Both the position numbers and the translations under genes were made by a program. The notes under the pieces were generated by a model. That model was not told the origin of the DNA, did not search any database, and worked only from the letters and a program-made list of their open reading frames with translations. Positions 61,901 to 64,000 of a stretch of DNA of 64,000 nt are shown piece by piece; within the stretch, counting starts at the first letter, position 1; each line of letters begins with the position of its first letter. This DNA is from Hirsutella rhossiliensis (lineage: Eukaryota > Ascomycota > Sordariomycetes > Hypocreales > Ophiocordycipitaceae), in the NCBI RefSeq assembly GCF_020360975.1, contig NW_025408670.1, positions 2,976,001 to 3,040,000 of the forward strand. The letters are read 5' to 3'.

Positions 61901-62860
61901 ATAGGCTTTAGTAATATAGATAAAAATAATAACCGAACTAGTAAATATAATAAAATCGACTAATAAGACCTACGTACTAGCTAATATAGCTATATAACCT
62001 AGTATCTAATATAAATAAAATAAAGGATATAATATAAAGATCTAAAGAGTTATTACTACTTTAAGGAAAGACCTTAAATAAATTAATAAAGAGCTTAAGT
62101 TAAGAGAAACTAGCTTTTAAAAGAAAGAATAAAGCTTATAAGATAGAATAAAGAATATCCCTTAGGAATACCGGAAATATAATAAAATCTTTAAGGAAGA
62201 ACTTAAGATAGGGTTACTTAAATATAGCTAATAAGACTATAAAATTTATCTTAAAGATAGAATAACGCTAACGTTCTATAAAATCTATAACTTAAACGAA
62301 AAGTAACTATAAACGCTATATAATTACCTTAATAAGAATTTATAAAAGGGATATATATAAACGTTAATATCTAAAGTAAGCTACCTAGTTATATTTATTT
62401 TAAAGAAAAACGGTAAGCTATAACTAGTTATCGACTATAGACGCTTAAACGATATTATAATAAAAGACCGAATACTATTACTACTTATATTAGAACTATA
62501 AGATCGACTATATAGTAAAAAATAGTTTCTAGCCCTTAATCTTAAAGGCGCTTATAACTTAATATATATAAAAAAGGGATATAAATAGATAATAGCCTTT
62601 AGAACGAAATTTAGACTATTTAAATATCTAGTAATACTATTTAAACTTATAAATATACTAGCTACCTTTTAATAGATAATTAATAATATCCTATATAAAT
62701 ACTTAGATATCTTTATAGTAGTATACCTAGATAATATCCTAATCTTCTTAGATACTCTAGAAGAATATAAAGAATATGTCTATAAGGTACTCCGCGTACT
62801 TTAAAATATAAAGTTATTAGTTAAACTAAAAAAAAGTAAGTTTTATATTATAAGAATATA
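58981..62860 (+). mobile_element. Degenerate Ty3/gypsy-type retrotransposon (gag, protease, truncated RT), RIP-like
   Basis: No open frame remains, but conserved segments can be read through the stops, all on the plus strand and in the expected order. They are a gag segment near 59065-59140 (LFNGTYSTL, then LKAYY), a zinc knuckle at 59729-59782, a retropepsin-end segment near 61590-61800 (IIDIKEYNLI, NWKTS), and reverse transcriptase at about 62360-62855. The knuckle keeps CX2CX4HX4C spacing, but the metal ligands are replaced, mostly by Tyr. The RT catalytic box reads YLDN at 62724-62735 where YLDD is expected. These changes fit C-to-T and G-to-A mutation. RNase H and integrase are not seen, so the copy is broken after the RT. 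About 1.7 kb between knuckle and protease is not explained. Confidence 0.75.
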
Positions 62861-63639
62861 CCCTTATATTCCTATTTTACTATTATAAAGAAATAATAAG
62901 TATAGGGAGGCTTTATAGAATAAGCTAGTAAAAAGAGGCTCTATAATATAGTCTAAGGGAATAACCCTTAAAAGATAAAGACCTTTACTAGACATCTATA
63001 CATTCCTCTAGGAAAAGCGGGTTAGGATAAGCCTATCCTTATAAATAAAAATATGCATAAAATGCATAAGTTAATTACGAGCAGAACGGATACCCTATTG
63101 CCTATTTTAGCCTAGCGGTTCTAAAGATATCCGCGATACGAGAATAGGTAGGGCATAGAACATTCTAGTTAAATCTACTACTTATACTAGAACCTATAGT
63201 CTTACGTTAACTATTACGCTATAATTAGACCACCTACTAAGTTAGGAGGATATACTATAGATAGAGCTTTTTAAGCACTATAGAATATGCTAGAAAGCTA
63301 ACTAATTAGTGTACTAGTAGGCGAGCAATAGTCTATAAAAGACGAAGGATTTCCCTAGGAGTAGTAGATAGAATAAGTAAGTTCGTAAGCATCCTTTATA
63401 ACGCTATTCTTTTAATATATTATTTAGCCCCTTATATACTCGTTATAAATTCTAGACGAAATCCTACCCTATACTCCTTCGACCGATCTTTCCGCTTATA
63501 TTATCGATTACCCGATTCTACGCTTATTATTTATACCTTCTTATAGGTTATAAGCCCGGCTTTTCTATAAGTCGGGTAATAACTTTAAAATTCTAATACT
63601 AACTATACGACCTTAAATTATCTAAAATAGGCTCTAGGA
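62861..63639. other. AT-rich sequence between two retroelement relics
   Basis: RT similarity stops at about 62860. The following DNA is less extreme in TA content and has no readable coding segment. It may contain the 5' LTR and leader of the copia-like relic at its right, but LTR ends, target duplications and a primer-binding site could not be confirmed. Confidence 0.4.
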
Positions 63640-64000
63640 ATAAGTTCGAATTTACTAAACTAAAGGGTAGTTCTAACTATACCTTCTAGGCTATTTAAAT
63701 ATAGGCTCTTTTAGTTAAGGATAAGCTTTCTACTACTATATAGTAAGAAAATTACTCGAAAATAAAAGAAGCACTTACTTTAATTTTTCTTCGTATTAAA
63801 GATAGTCCTTTAACCTAAATAAAGCATATAATAAATACTAAAGAGGCGTAGGATAGGTTAAAAAACCTATATAACCCTATTTCCTTTACCTTAAATTACC
63901 TACTTATAAAGGAGCTTTTTAATACTTCGGTAGGGGATTTCGAATCCCTAGAAGGCTACCTAAATAAGGTAAAAGAGGTATTCGAAGAGCTAAAAGCATA
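63640..64000 (+). mobile_element. Degenerate Ty1/copia retrotransposon, gag region, cut by window edge
   Basis: In one plus frame the sequence encodes the typical N-terminal gag domain of copia elements: FTKLKGSSNY, then LLVKDKLS, then DRLKNLYNP and GYLNKVKEVFEELKA up to the last base. Stops occur where Gln or Trp would be expected (for example TAG before DRLKNLY), fitting C-to-T or G-to-A mutation. It is not a continuation of the gypsy-like relic, since the gag type differs. The rest of the element lies beyond the window. Confidence 0.7.

Noticed and set aside
57531..64000. Possible mitochondrial-type or plasmid origin of the AT-rich sequence
   Set aside because: Readable gag, protease and RT segments with directional changes fit mutated nuclear retroelements better than organelle DNA.

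Overview
The window looks like nuclear DNA of a filamentous ascomycete (Pezizomycotina). A Sordariomycete, possibly Hypocreales, is my best inference. The signs are GC-rich genes with many short introns (about 50-110 nt, GTRNGT donors, CTRAC-like branch sites, YAG acceptors), a fungal gene repertoire (Tea1/TeaA, Gin4-type kinase, Kog1, Cbp4, RNAi polymerase), and a right-hand end of retrotransposon relics that look mutated by repeat-induced point mutation (RIP). The genus cannot be named from sequence reading alone.

Layout: 0.2-1.9 kb fumarase (-). 2.9-6.7 kb Gin4/Nim1-family septin kinase (-). 6.7-10 kb non-coding DNA with a LINE ORF1 zinc-knuckle relic and an intron-containing tRNA-Gly(GCC). 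10-13.5 kb SMC5 (+). 14.7-19.3 kb Tea1-like kelch/coiled-coil polarity protein (-). 19.3-22.5 kb intergenic. 22.5-27.2 kb Kog1/Raptor (+). 27.9-29.6 kb cytosolic aspartyl-tRNA synthetase (+). 30.9-32.3 kb Yap-type bZIP factor (+). 33.4-34.7 kb choline/ethanolamine phosphotransferase (-). 36.7-40.9 kb RNA-dependent RNA polymerase of the RNAi type (+). 41.4-42.1 kb Cbp4 (+). 42.1-46.6 kb gene-poor, minisatellite-rich DNA. 46.6-49.2 kb OPT transporter (+). 49.8-50.6 kb NAC-beta/Egd1 (+). 50.8-52.2 kb tRNA adenosine deaminase Tad1 (-). 52.7-53.4 kb ribosomal protein eL24 (+). 53.9-54.6 kb Prx5-type peroxiredoxin (-). 54.6-57.5 kb non-coding with a 75-bp tandem repeat. 57.5-64 kb an AT-rich island holding a degenerate Ty3/gypsy relic (gag, protease, broken RT) and, at the right edge, the gag part of a degenerate Ty1/copia relic.

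Most genes are housekeeping and do not form a cluster or pathway. Several share themes: growth polarity and septation (Gin4, Tea1), nutrient signalling and translation (Kog1, AspRS, eL24, Egd1, Tad1, tRNA-Gly), and genome defence (an RdRP gene in the same window as RIP-like transposon relics). Exon models were built by hand from conserved protein sequence, splice consensus and reading-frame closure. All listed multi-exon models close in frame.

I found no obviously new multi-gene system. The most interesting single observation is that the NAC-beta gene seems to need a one-nucleotide exon (or a nested twin intron) to restore its frame.
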